DNA of 16,928 nucleotides from CAVALG01 sp963589585 (GTDB taxonomy: Bacteria; Bacillota; Clostridia; Oscillospirales; Acutalibacteraceae), in NCBI GenBank assembly GCA_963589585.1, contig CAVALG010000132.1, forward strand, positions 1 to 16,928. The letters run 5' to 3'. Below, in pieces: positions 1-7,130 of this stretch. The notes beneath the pieces are model-generated. The model saw only the letters and a program-made list of their open reading frames with translations, did no database searches and was not told the DNA's origin. Position 1 is the stretch's first letter. Each line of letters opens with the position of its first letter. Made by a program: the position numbers and the translations under genes.

Positions 1-491
1 CGGCATTCGGTACGGGTACGCACGCAACAACAAAGATGTGCCTTGAACTTTTGGATAAATACACCCAAAGCGGCAGTAAGATGCTTGATATCGGCTGTGG
101 CAGCGGTATACTCAGCATAGCGGCCGTTCTTTTGGGGGCGGAAAAAGCCGTGGGCGTAGATATTGACGCTACCGCCGTGCGCGTGTCAAAAGAGAATGCC
201 GCACTTAATAAAATTTTGTATAAGACAGAATACATTAAAGGTAATCTGACTGACAGCGTAAGCGGAAAGTACGATATAATATGCGCTAACATAGTAGCCG
301 ACGCGATACTTTCACTGGTCGGTACGGTTAAGGAATTTATGCATAAAGATACCGTTTTTATATGTTCGGGAATAATTGACATCCGCGCTGACGAAGTCCG
401 CAACGCGCTTTCGGCAAACGGTTTTGAAATAATTGGCGCACCAAAAGAAGATAATTGGCACGCGTTTGCGGCAAGGCTCAGCGAGGCGTAA
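1..491 (+). CDS. prmA: Ribosomal protein L11 methyltransferase (partial, 5' end missing)
   Basis: This is the C-terminal part of a SAM-dependent methyltransferase that modifies ribosomal protein L11. The reading frame is open from base 3, before the first ATG at 36, and the first residues read AFGTGTHATTKMCLELL. That is the PrmA signature (AFGTGTHxTT), so the ATG at 36 is internal and the true start lies left of the window. SAM-binding motif I follows as LDIGCGSGILSIAA, with the acidic VDID at the end of strand 2, and then the ANIVADAIL motif IV region. About 163 residues are present, roughly half of the usual 300-320. The gene ends 55 bases before prfB. The sequence clearly shows a PrmA-type methyltransferase; L11 as the target is family knowledge. 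Confidence 0.93.
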   Translation, partial: AFGTGTHATTKMCLELLDKYTQSGSKMLDIGCGSGILSIAAVLLGAEKAVGVDIDATAVRVSKENAALNKILYKTEYIKGNLTDSVSGKYDIICANIVADAILSLVGTVKEFMHKDTVFICSGIIDIRADEVRNALSANGFEIIGAPKEDNWHAFAARLSEA

Positions 492-546
492 CGCATCAAT
501 CACACTATCGGCCAAATTTATTATATGAAAGATTAAAGGTGAAAAT

Positions 547-1671
547 ATGGTACAGTTTGAAGAACAGAAATTTAAAATCAAGGGATATGCCGAAGAACTT
601 GAAGACCTTGGCAATGCGTTAGGTCTTAAACAACTTAAAAGCGAAGCCGAAAAGTTGGAGGCCCAAACAGCTGAATCGGGATTTTGGGATGATATTGAAA
701 ATTCACAAAAAGTTTTGCAGAAGATAAAACAATGCAAAAGCAAAATTGAAGGATACGAAAAACTTCATTCACTGTATGACGATACCCTCACGCTTATTGA
801 ACTTGCTGACGAGGAGGAGGATTTGTCGCTCCTTGAAGAGGTAACCGCAAGTGTTGATAAATTTATTGGTGAACTTGAAAATCAGCGTTTGCAGACTCTG
901 CTTAAGGGCGAATATGACGCTAAAAATGCTATTTTAACATTCCACGCAGGAGCAGGCGGAACAGAGGCGCAAGATTGGGCACAGATGCTTATGCGTATGT
1001 ATACGCGTTGGGGTGAACGCCATGATTATAAGGTAACCGTACTTGATTTTCTTGACGGTGAGGAAGCCGGAATAAAAAGCGCTACTATTTTGGTTGAGGG
1101 GCAAAACGCATACGGATATTTAAAATCCGAAATAGGTGTTCACCGCCTTGTCCGCGTTTCTCCGTTTGATTCATCGGGCCGACGCCACACATCGTTTGCT
1201 TCACTTGAAGTTATGCCTGAAATTGACGACGATATGAACATCGAAATTAAGGAAGACGACATTAAAATGGATGTTTTCCGTTCAAGCGGTGCAGGCGGTC
1301 AGCATGTTAATAAAACATCTTCCGCCGTTCGCCTTACACATATACCCACAGGTATTATTGTTTCCTGTCAGAACGAGCGCAGCCAGCATCAAAACCGAGA
1401 AATGTGTATGAAAATGCTTAAATCGAAACTTGTTGAGATAAAAGAACGCGAACACCTTGATAAAATTGAGGATATTAAGGGAGTCCAAAAGGAGATTGCC
1501 TGGGGCTCGCAGATTCGTTCTTATGTATTTATGCCTTATACACTTGCAAAAGATCATAGGACCGGCTTTGAAAACGGTAATATAAACGCAGTTATGGATG
1601 GCGACCTTGACGGATTTATAAACGCTTACCTTAAAGCGGAATCACTTGGAAGCCTTGAATCTGTGGATTAA
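547..1671 (+). CDS. prfB: Peptide chain release factor 2 (RF2), no programmed frameshift
   Basis: RF2 recognises UGA and UAA stop codons and triggers release of the finished peptide on the ribosome. The 374-residue protein is full length. The stop-codon recognition tripeptide SPF lies at residues 205-207, which separates RF2 from RF1 (PxT). The catalytic GGQ loop is at 250-252 inside SSGAGGQHVNK. GGTEAQDWA and GRRHTSFAS are also conserved. An AAAGG ribosome site (535-539) lies 7 bases before the ATG. Most bacterial prfB genes have an in-frame UGA near codon 25 that needs a +1 frameshift. Here the frame is uninterrupted, and the equivalent position reads TTA GGT CTT with no stop and no internal Shine-Dalgarno. 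The next gene starts 13 bases after the TAA, which suggests co-transcription. Confidence 0.97.
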   Translation: MVQFEEQKFKIKGYAEELEDLGNALGLKQLKSEAEKLEAQTAESGFWDDIENSQKVLQKIKQCKSKIEGYEKLHSLYDDTLTLIELADEEEDLSLLEEVTASVDKFIGELENQRLQTLLKGEYDAKNAILTFHAGAGGTEAQDWAQMLMRMYTRWGERHDYKVTVLDFLDGEEAGIKSATILVEGQNAYGYLKSEIGVHRLVRVSPFDSSGRRHTSFASLEVMPEIDDDMNIEIKEDDIKMDVFRSSGAGGQHVNKTSSAVRLTHIPTGIIVSCQNERSQHQNREMCMKMLKSKLVEIKEREHLDKIEDIKGVQKEIAWGSQIRSYVFMPYTLAKDHRTGFENGNINAVMDGDLDGFINAYLKAESLGSLESVD

Positions 1672-1684
1672 GGACGGTAATTGT

Positions 1685-2416
1685 ATGACTCCGATTGACT
1701 GGCACGGTTTTAAAGCAACAGGATTTGAATTTGAAGGGAAATGGGCTATAATCGTTTGTCCCGATAACCCCGATCCCGAACGCCGATTTGTACTTAAAAC
1801 CGAATATTGGGACGCGTTCCCTGAAACCGAAATAGAACTGCTTGGCAGGGGATTTCACATTGTTTTTGTGTCTAATGACAATCGCTGGGCGAGCGACACG
1901 GATGTTGAACGCAAATATCGCTTTGTAAAATTCATAAGCGAGAGATACAACCTTTCAAAAAAATGTGCGCTTGAGGGTATGAGCTGCGGCGGTATGTATG
2001 CCGTGAAGTTTGCCCATAGGTACCCGGAGGTTGTTTCTTGTCTATATCTGGATGCTCCGGTGATAAATTTTATGAGTTGTCCCGCAGGCTTTGGCAAGGG
2101 TGTTCCGCTGCACGAGGACTGGTTTAACGAAATCTCAAAAGCATTGGGCTTTTATACTGTATCCGACCTGCTTAATTACCGCGGTTCGCCTATATACATT
2201 ATTGATGAGTTTGCAAAGCGACACATTCCTGCAGTGTTTGTAGCAGGCGACAGTGATAGGTTTGTCCCGTTTAACGAAAATGGAGAACTGCTTGCAAATT
2301 TGTATAAAGAAAACGGCACACCGTGTGAAGTATACATCAAAAAAGGCGCAGACCACCATCCTCACGGGCTTGAAGACCCGACTCCAATTGTGGATTTTAT
2401 TTGCCGTTACGCCTAA
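1685..2416 (+). CDS. Alpha/beta hydrolase (esterase/peptidase-like)
   Basis: This is a predicted soluble serine hydrolase of 243 residues with the alpha/beta fold. The nucleophile elbow is GMSCGG, with Ser100 as the likely nucleophile. The acidic residue is probably Asp189 or Asp191 (AGDSDRFVP), and the histidine is His224 or His225 in GADHHPHG. Order and spacing fit the fold's Ser-Asp-His triad. An open frame extends upstream into prfB (ATG at 1646). I chose 1685 because AAGGA (1670-1674) sits 10 bases before it and it avoids overlapping prfB. There is no signal peptide, so it is cytoplasmic. The substrate cannot be told from sequence; carbohydrate esterases and prolyl-oligopeptidase relatives share these features. 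It lies in a close-packed run after prfB. Confidence 0.85.
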   Translation: MTPIDWHGFKATGFEFEGKWAIIVCPDNPDPERRFVLKTEYWDAFPETEIELLGRGFHIVFVSNDNRWASDTDVERKYRFVKFISERYNLSKKCALEGMSCGGMYAVKFAHRYPEVVSCLYLDAPVINFMSCPAGFGKGVPLHEDWFNEISKALGFYTVSDLLNYRGSPIYIIDEFAKRHIPAVFVAGDSDRFVPFNENGELLANLYKENGTPCEVYIKKGADHHPHGLEDPTPIVDFICRYA

Positions 2417-2432
2417 CAAATAAGTGAATATT

Positions 2433-3080
2433 ATGGATTTTAAATACATTTTTTTCGACCTTGACGGCACTCTGACCGAGTCGCATACGGGTATTATCAA
2501 TTCAATATGCTATTCGCTTGATAAACTCGGGGTAACGAGGTATGACCGTGCCGACCTTTATAAGTTTATCGGCCCGCCGCTTACCGATTGTTATAAAGCG
2601 GTGTTCGGCTTTAGTGAAGAAAAAGCGCTTGAGGCTCTGTATCTGTACCGTGAGTATTACGCCGAAACGGGTATGTTTCAAAACAAGGTGTATGACGGTA
2701 TTCCGCAACTTCTTGATAGTTTAAGAAACAACGGAAAGCAACTGTTTGTGGCTACCTCAAAACCTGAAGAAATGGCAAAAGAAATATTGGAACATTTTAG
2801 CCTTACACAGTATTTTAATGGCATTTACGGCAGCACGCTTGACGAAACACGGACGGATAAAACCTCAGTTATCGGCTATGCCCTGCAAGAGACGGGAATA
2901 ACCGAACGCAACAAAACCGTTATGGTCGGTGACCGAAAATTCGATGTTATCGGAGCAGCGGCAAATGAAATTAAATGTATAGGTGTACTGTACGGTTACG
3001 GCTCGCGTGAGGAACTGAACGCCGCAGGCGCATACCGATTAGCGGATACGATAACCGGCCTTCAAAAAATGTTGGGGTAA
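2433..3080 (+). CDS. HAD-superfamily hydrolase, phosphoglycolate phosphatase-like
   Basis: This is a haloacid dehalogenase-fold phosphatase of 215 residues. All four motifs are visible: motif I FDLDGT with nucleophile Asp9 and acid/base Asp11; motif II ATSKP with Ser109; motif III Lys143; motif IV GDRKFD with Asp167 and Asp171 binding Mg2+. The long helical insert after motif I is the C1-type cap of the Gph/PGP-like group. Its members hydrolyse phosphoglycolate, pyrophosphate or nucleotides, so the substrate is open. A GTG at 2424 is in frame and would add MNI. I prefer the ATG at 2433 because it places the DLDGT motif at the usual distance from the N terminus. It follows the hydrolase by 16 bases and is followed by the PHP gene after 4 bases, so it is almost certainly in one operon. 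Confidence 0.9.
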   Translation: MDFKYIFFDLDGTLTESHTGIINSICYSLDKLGVTRYDRADLYKFIGPPLTDCYKAVFGFSEEKALEALYLYREYYAETGMFQNKVYDGIPQLLDSLRNNGKQLFVATSKPEEMAKEILEHFSLTQYFNGIYGSTLDETRTDKTSVIGYALQETGITERNKTVMVGDRKFDVIGAAANEIKCIGVLYGYGSREELNAAGAYRLADTITGLQKMLG

Positions 3081-3084
3081 TTCT

Positions 3085-4224
3085 ATGAAACGGGATAAAA
3101 CAAATTTAGTTGCTTATTTTTCTATTTTCGGATTTTTATATGCTTATATAAACGGTGACCGTGAAAACTGTCGTTTTCATCTTAATCAAGGCTTGGTTTT
3201 GGGGCTTTTTGAACTTTTGCTTTTATTGGTTGACCTTTTGGGCAGAACAATTAAGGGTGCCGTTTTTTCGGTAATATTCAGCATACTGTTTTTAGCGCTG
3301 TTTGCTATGCTTGTAACGGGCGTGTGGGTAGGCGCGGCTTCGGCAGCCCGCGGAAAAGAGCGCAGTGCGCCGCTGCTCGGTAGGATAAATCTTATTAACA
3401 GGAATGAGTTTAACGGGTTCAAAACTTCTTCCTGTCATAACCACACCGTGTTTTCCGATGGTAAAAATTCACCGGAGCAGATGGTAATAGCGGCAATAAA
3501 GCAGGGCTTGACTGCTGTTGGAATATCAGACCATTCATATACTCCGCACGACGAGCGTTATTGTATGAAAAAAGACGCCGAATTTGATTACATCAATACT
3601 GTTAAAGACTTAAAACGCCGCTTTTCCAATAAAATAACGGTTGCAGTCGGCGCAGAGGTCGATTTATTTGCTCAAAAAATCGATAAAAGCAAATATGATT
3701 ATACGATCGGTTCGGTCCACTATATTAAAAAAGGCGGCGACTTTTACCCGATTGACGATTCAAAAGAAGGGGAACTTTACATTATAGATGAAGTTTACGG
3801 CGGCGATCAATTGGCTTTTTGCCGCGACTATTATGATGAGGTTGCGCAAAATATTGCCGAGAATCGTCCGGATATTGTCGGGCATTTTGACCTTGTAACC
3901 AAGTTCGGGCTTGTTGACGAAAGTTCGGAACAGTACAGAAAAATCGCCCTCGATACGGTTGATAAAATTCTTGAATACAACCCTATATTTGAAGTGAACA
4001 CAGGCGCGATAGCAAAGGAAATATGTTCGGCACCGTATCCTGCGCGCTTTATACTTGAACATCTTAAAGAAAAGGGTGCAAGGGTAACGGTAAATTCGGA
4101 CGCGCACTGTGCCGATAATATTTCTTTCGGGTTTGCAAATGCGCTTACACTTTTAAGCGATGTCGGGTTTAAAGAAATTGCCGTGCTTACCGAATCGGGA
4201 TTTGATCAAAGGCCGTTACGGTAA
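3085..4224 (+). CDS. PHP-family phosphoesterase with N-terminal membrane domain (fusion)
   Basis: This 379-residue protein joins two domains. Residues 1 to about 105 are hydrophobic, with likely membrane segments near 8-24, 36-55 and 58-85. They contain RFHLNQGLVL, a motif typical of small DUF4870/Tic20-like membrane proteins. From about 115 a complete PHP domain begins: His118 and His120 (HNHTVFSDG), Asp149-His150 (SDH), Glu191 (GAEVD), His212 (GSVHY), His267 (GHFD), and Asp339 with His341 (NSDAH). These are the metal ligands of histidinol-phosphatase-type PHP enzymes. No his genes are nearby, so histidinol phosphate as substrate is unproven. The PHP half probably faces the cytoplasm. There is no internal in-frame start near the PHP boundary that would suggest two genes. 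GGGGT lies 8 bases before the ATG. The membrane fusion is unusual. Confidence 0.85.
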   Translation: MKRDKTNLVAYFSIFGFLYAYINGDRENCRFHLNQGLVLGLFELLLLLVDLLGRTIKGAVFSVIFSILFLALFAMLVTGVWVGAASAARGKERSAPLLGRINLINRNEFNGFKTSSCHNHTVFSDGKNSPEQMVIAAIKQGLTAVGISDHSYTPHDERYCMKKDAEFDYINTVKDLKRRFSNKITVAVGAEVDLFAQKIDKSKYDYTIGSVHYIKKGGDFYPIDDSKEGELYIIDEVYGGDQLAFCRDYYDEVAQNIAENRPDIVGHFDLVTKFGLVDESSEQYRKIALDTVDKILEYNPIFEVNTGAIAKEICSAPYPARFILEHLKEKGARVTVNSDAHCADNISFGFANALTLLSDVGFKEIAVLTESGFDQRPLR

Positions 4225-4261
4225 ACTTACATAAATTTTGCCGCTTATTCTGCAAAATCAC

Positions 4262-4290
4262 TTGACAAAGCAACTTGCGCGTAATACAAT
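4262..4290 (+). promoter_or_regulatory. Sigma-A promoter for the thrS leader
   Basis: The -35 box TTGACA (4262-4267) and the -10 box TACAAT (4285-4290) are separated by exactly 17 bases. Transcription should start near 4297, just before the T-box stem I. A 7-base inverted repeat (ATTTTGC 4235-4241, GCAAAAT 4252-4258) lies immediately upstream. It has no T-run and is a poor terminator for the preceding gene. Confidence 0.85.
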
Positions 4291-4296
4291 AACTAT

Positions 4297-4526
4297 GTGT
4301 TAAATCGTTGAAAGGGACAGTAACTGCCTGTTTTGCTTTAATCAGAGATGACAACCGTAGCTGAGAGGTTGTTTTAAAGCATTTGTGCAGCGAAAACCAC
4401 CCTTGAGTGCAGGCAGGTAACAACGCTTGACGGTAACCGCGTTATAGGTTTTAAGGGGCGCTTTGCGCAATCCGGGTGGAACCGTGGAGTAATTTACTTC
4501 ATCCCGTTTCGGGATGGAGTTTTTTT
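4297..4526 (+). promoter_or_regulatory. T-box riboswitch, threonine-specific (thrS leader)
   Basis: This tRNA-sensing leader allows read-through when uncharged tRNA-Thr accumulates. The conserved T-box is GGGTGGAACCG (4474-4484), whose UGGA (4477-4480) would pair with the tRNA acceptor end NCCA. The base of stem I pairs CTGCCTG (4324-4330) with CAGGCAG (4410-4416). Its upper part pairs GCTTTA with TAAAGC (4335-4340, 4375-4380) and ACAACC with GGTTGT (4351-4356, 4367-4372), with an AGAGATG bulge. In the specifier loop, GAAAACCACC places a threonine codon ACC at 4396-4398, matching the downstream gene. The leader ends in an intrinsic terminator at 4496-4526. The start of the RNA is estimated from the promoter. 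Confidence 0.93.
4496..4526 (+). terminator. Regulated intrinsic terminator of the T-box leader
   Basis: Bases 4496-4506 (ACTTCATCCCG) pair with 4510-4520 (CGGGATGGAGT) around a TTT loop, with one G-T pair, followed directly by seven T residues. This is the alternative to the antiterminator that contains the T-box sequence. It ends 32 bases before the thrS start. Confidence 0.9.
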
Positions 4527-4558
4527 ATGTTAATTTAAAACGAAAGAGGTTTTTTATT

Positions 4559-6466
4559 ATGGTTAATATCAATCTGAAAGGCGACGTTAAAAGTTTTAAT
4601 AACGGCGTTACGCCTTATGAGGTTGCCGAAAGTATCGGTGCGGGACTTGCAAAAGCTGCCTGTGCCGCTAAAATCGACGGTACGGAGTGTGATTTGCGGA
4701 CACCCATAAATGATGATTGCACACTTGAAATACTGACCTTTGACAGCGATTTCGGTAAAGGTGCTTTCAGGCACACGGCGTCGCACATTATGGCGCAGGC
4801 AATCAAAAGGCTTTACCCCGATACAAAACTTGCGATCGGTCCTAAAGTAGCGGACGGATTTTATTATGATATTGACCGTGATGTTCCGCTTACGGAAGAC
4901 GATCTTGCAAAAATAGAAAAAGAAATGACAAAGATCGTGAGTGAAGATCTGCCGCTTGTGCGTTCCGTCAAACCGCGTGCCGAAGCCATAGAGTATTTTA
5001 AAGAAAAAGACGAACCGTATAAGGTTGAACTTATTGAAGATCTACCCGAAGACGCCGAGATCAGTTTTTACTCGCAAGGCGAGTTTACCGACCTTTGCGC
5101 GGGCCCGCACCTTATGTCCACAAAACCCGTTAAGGCGTTCAAACTTACAAGCCTTGCCGGCGCTTATTGGAGAGGTAACGAGAAAAATAAAATGCTTCAG
5201 CGTATATACGGCACCGCTTTTCCGAAAAAGAGCGAACTTGATGAATACCTCAATATGCTTGAAGAAGCCAAAAAGCGCGATCACAGAAAGCTCGGCAAAG
5301 AACTGGGTCTGTTTATGATGCGTGAGGAGGGACCCGGTTTCCCGTTCTTCCTGCCTAAGGGTATGGTGCTTAAAAACATTCTGCTTGATTACTGGCGCGA
5401 AATTCATAAAAAGGCAGGATATCTTGAAATATCGACGCCCATAATGCTCAGCCGCCATTTATGGGAAACTTCGGGGCACTGGGAACATTATAAAGAAAAT
5501 ATGTATACAACCGTTATTGACGGCGAAGATTTTGCTATTAAACCGATGAACTGCCCGGGCGGTATACTTGTTTATCAGTCCGAGTTGCGTTCATACCGTG
5601 ACCTGCCGCTTCGCATAGGTGAACTCGGCTTGGTTCACCGCCACGAAAAATCGGGTCAGCTTCACGGTCTTATGCGCGTTCGCTGCTTTACACAGGATGA
5701 CGCTCACATATTTATGACGCCCGAACAGATACGTGATGAAATCAAGGACGTTGCAAAACTTATTGACAGCGTTTATAACCTGTTCGGCTTTAAATATCAT
5801 GTTGAACTTTCAACACGCCCTGATGACAGTATGGGCAGCGACGAAGATTGGGAGATGGCTACCGAAGCGCTGCGCGGTGCGCTTGACGACCTGGGGCTTG
5901 ACTATGTGGTCAATGAGGGGGACGGTGCGTTCTACGGCCCGAAGATCGACTTCCATCTTGAAGACTCTATAGGCAGAACATGGCAGTGCGGCACAATCCA
6001 ACTTGACTTCCAGTTACCGTTGAGGTTCGGCTGCGAATACACCGGTGCTGACGGTGAAAAGCACAGACCGATAATGATTCACCGTGTTGCTTTCGGCTCT
6101 ATCGAACGTTTCATCGGTATACTTATCGAGCATTTTGCGGGGGCTTTCCCGATGTGGCTTGCGCCCGTACAGGTGAAAATTGTCCCGATTTCCGACCGTC
6201 ACCACGATTATTCACATAAGGTTAAGGAAATTCTTGAAAATGCCGGATTGCGTGTTGAGGTCGATGACCGTTCGGAAAAACTCGGTTACAAACTCAGGGA
6301 GGCACAGCTGCAAAAAATCCCCTATATGCTTGTTATCGGCGACAAAGAAATTGAAAACGGCACCGTTTCCGTAAGGCGCAGAGGCGAAGGCGACATAGGC
6401 TCAATGGATATTGACGGTTTTGCTGCGCTTGCCGCGGAAGATGTTGAAAGCAAAGTAATAAGATAA
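4559..6466 (+). CDS. thrS: Threonyl-tRNA synthetase
   Basis: Class II aminoacyl-tRNA synthetase that charges tRNA-Thr in the cytoplasm; 635 residues, normal length. The order is TGS domain (about 1-62), editing domain with HTASH (His72, His76), then the catalytic core. In the core, MNCPGG carries zinc ligand Cys332, motif 2 is RVRCFTQDDAH (373-383, zinc ligand His383), and motif 3 is GSIERFIGILIEH. An anticodon-binding domain follows from about 535. The frame is open back to 4514, but that start lies inside the T-box terminator hairpin. The ATG at 4559 has AAGAGG (4544-4549) 9 bases upstream and gives the standard MVNINLK start. Expression is controlled by the threonine T-box. The next gene starts 13 bases after the stop. 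Confidence 0.98.
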   Translation: MVNINLKGDVKSFNNGVTPYEVAESIGAGLAKAACAAKIDGTECDLRTPINDDCTLEILTFDSDFGKGAFRHTASHIMAQAIKRLYPDTKLAIGPKVADGFYYDIDRDVPLTEDDLAKIEKEMTKIVSEDLPLVRSVKPRAEAIEYFKEKDEPYKVELIEDLPEDAEISFYSQGEFTDLCAGPHLMSTKPVKAFKLTSLAGAYWRGNEKNKMLQRIYGTAFPKKSELDEYLNMLEEAKKRDHRKLGKELGLFMMREEGPGFPFFLPKGMVLKNILLDYWREIHKKAGYLEISTPIMLSRHLWETSGHWEHYKENMYTTVIDGEDFAIKPMNCPGGILVYQSELRSYRDLPLRIGELGLVHRHEKSGQLHGLMRVRCFTQDDAHIFMTPEQIRDEIKDVAKLIDSVYNLFGFKYHVELSTRPDDSMGSDEDWEMATEALRGALDDLGLDYVVNEGDGAFYGPKIDFHLEDSIGRTWQCGTIQLDFQLPLRFGCEYTGADGEKHRPIMIHRVAFGSIERFIGILIEHFAGAFPMWLAPVQVKIVPISDRHHDYSHKVKEILENAGLRVEVDDRSEKLGYKLREAQLQKIPYMLVIGDKEIENGTVSVRRRGEGDIGSMDIDGFAALAAEDVESKVIR

Positions 6467-6479
6467 GGGGCATAAAGCA

Positions 6480-7064
6480 ATGAAGGTGGATGAAGATTTT
6501 ACCGACACTCCTGAGGGAAGTAAGGAAGATACAAAAGGATTTAAACCGTATAAAATTATCTTGCCTTTAATTTGTCTTGCGCTGTCTGCCGTTATTGTTT
6601 ATTTTACGGTCGGCATATATAAAAAGACAGATTCGGGCAGCGGATTTTCAAAATCTTATTCGGCGGAGAGCAGCGGTAAGAGAGAAATGGGCAATGCGGA
6701 AAAGGACGAAGAACCAAAAGAGTCTGAGGACGAGAGTTCGGAAAGCAGTACCGCAGTGCCTGATGATGATATACCAAGCGAGCCGACAGTTGCCGAATCA
6801 CAGAGTTCGGCAACGGCGACATCTTCGCAGACAACCGCCTCAAAAAGCAGCCCTAAAGCAAACAACACCGCTGTTGTTAATATAAACACTGCCGGAAAGG
6901 AAGAATTAATGACCCTTTACGGCATTGGCGAGACCAAGGCACAGCGGATTATTGATTACAGAAATTCTTACGGTTCTTTTCAGAGTATTGAACAGATCAC
7001 AGCAGTTTCGGGGATAGGAGAAAAGACGTTTTTAAAGAACAAAGATCGCCTTACGGTAGGGTGA
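6480..7064 (+). CDS. ComEA-like membrane-anchored helix-hairpin-helix protein
   Basis: This 194-residue protein has a short cytoplasmic N-terminus, one membrane segment (about 26-47), a low-complexity Ser/Glu/Thr-rich linker (about 50-128), and a C-terminal double helix-hairpin-helix domain (about 131-194). The latter has VNINTAGKEEL and two GIG turns (148-150, 178-180). This is the DNA-binding domain of ComEA, the competence receptor that binds incoming DNA outside the membrane. The SLBB domain found between membrane anchor and HhH in typical Firmicute ComEA is absent and replaced by the disordered linker. AAGGGG (6465-6470) lies 9 bases before the ATG. It follows thrS by 13 bases with no terminator, so it is probably on the T-box transcript. 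No other com genes are visible here. A role in DNA uptake is inferred. Confidence 0.85.
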   Translation: MKVDEDFTDTPEGSKEDTKGFKPYKIILPLICLALSAVIVYFTVGIYKKTDSGSGFSKSYSAESSGKREMGNAEKDEEPKESEDESSESSTAVPDDDIPSEPTVAESQSSATATSSQTTASKSSPKANNTAVVNINTAGKEELMTLYGIGETKAQRIIDYRNSYGSFQSIEQITAVSGIGEKTFLKNKDRLTVG

Positions 7065-7130
7065 GTCCTTTAGACGTGATGCGCCCGACTTAAATACAAT
7101 ATATTATTAAGGGATAGGAAATAATTTTTT

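Noticed and set aside
312..743. Minus-strand 143-residue open frame over prmA/prfB, and similar antisense frames elsewhere
   Set aside because: These lie opposite well-supported genes, have no family motifs or ribosome sites, and are explained by the codon bias of the real strand.
1646..1684. Upstream start of the alpha/beta hydrolase inside prfB
   Set aside because: It would overlap prfB by 26 bases and has no ribosome site; AAGGA is well placed for 1685.
4235..4258. ATTTTGC/GCAAAAT inverted repeat as a terminator of the PHP gene
   Set aside because: The stem is AT-rich with only 7 bp and a 10-base loop, and no T-run follows.
4514..4558. Upstream extension of thrS (MEFFYVNLKRKRFFI)
   Set aside because: It begins inside the T-box terminator hairpin and lacks a ribosome site. 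The ATG at 4559 has AAGAGG at proper spacing and matches the family start.
7070..7100. Promoter before the DUF1846 gene
   Set aside because: The -10 TACAAT is good, but the -35 is poor and the spacer is 19 bases, so I did not list it as a feature.
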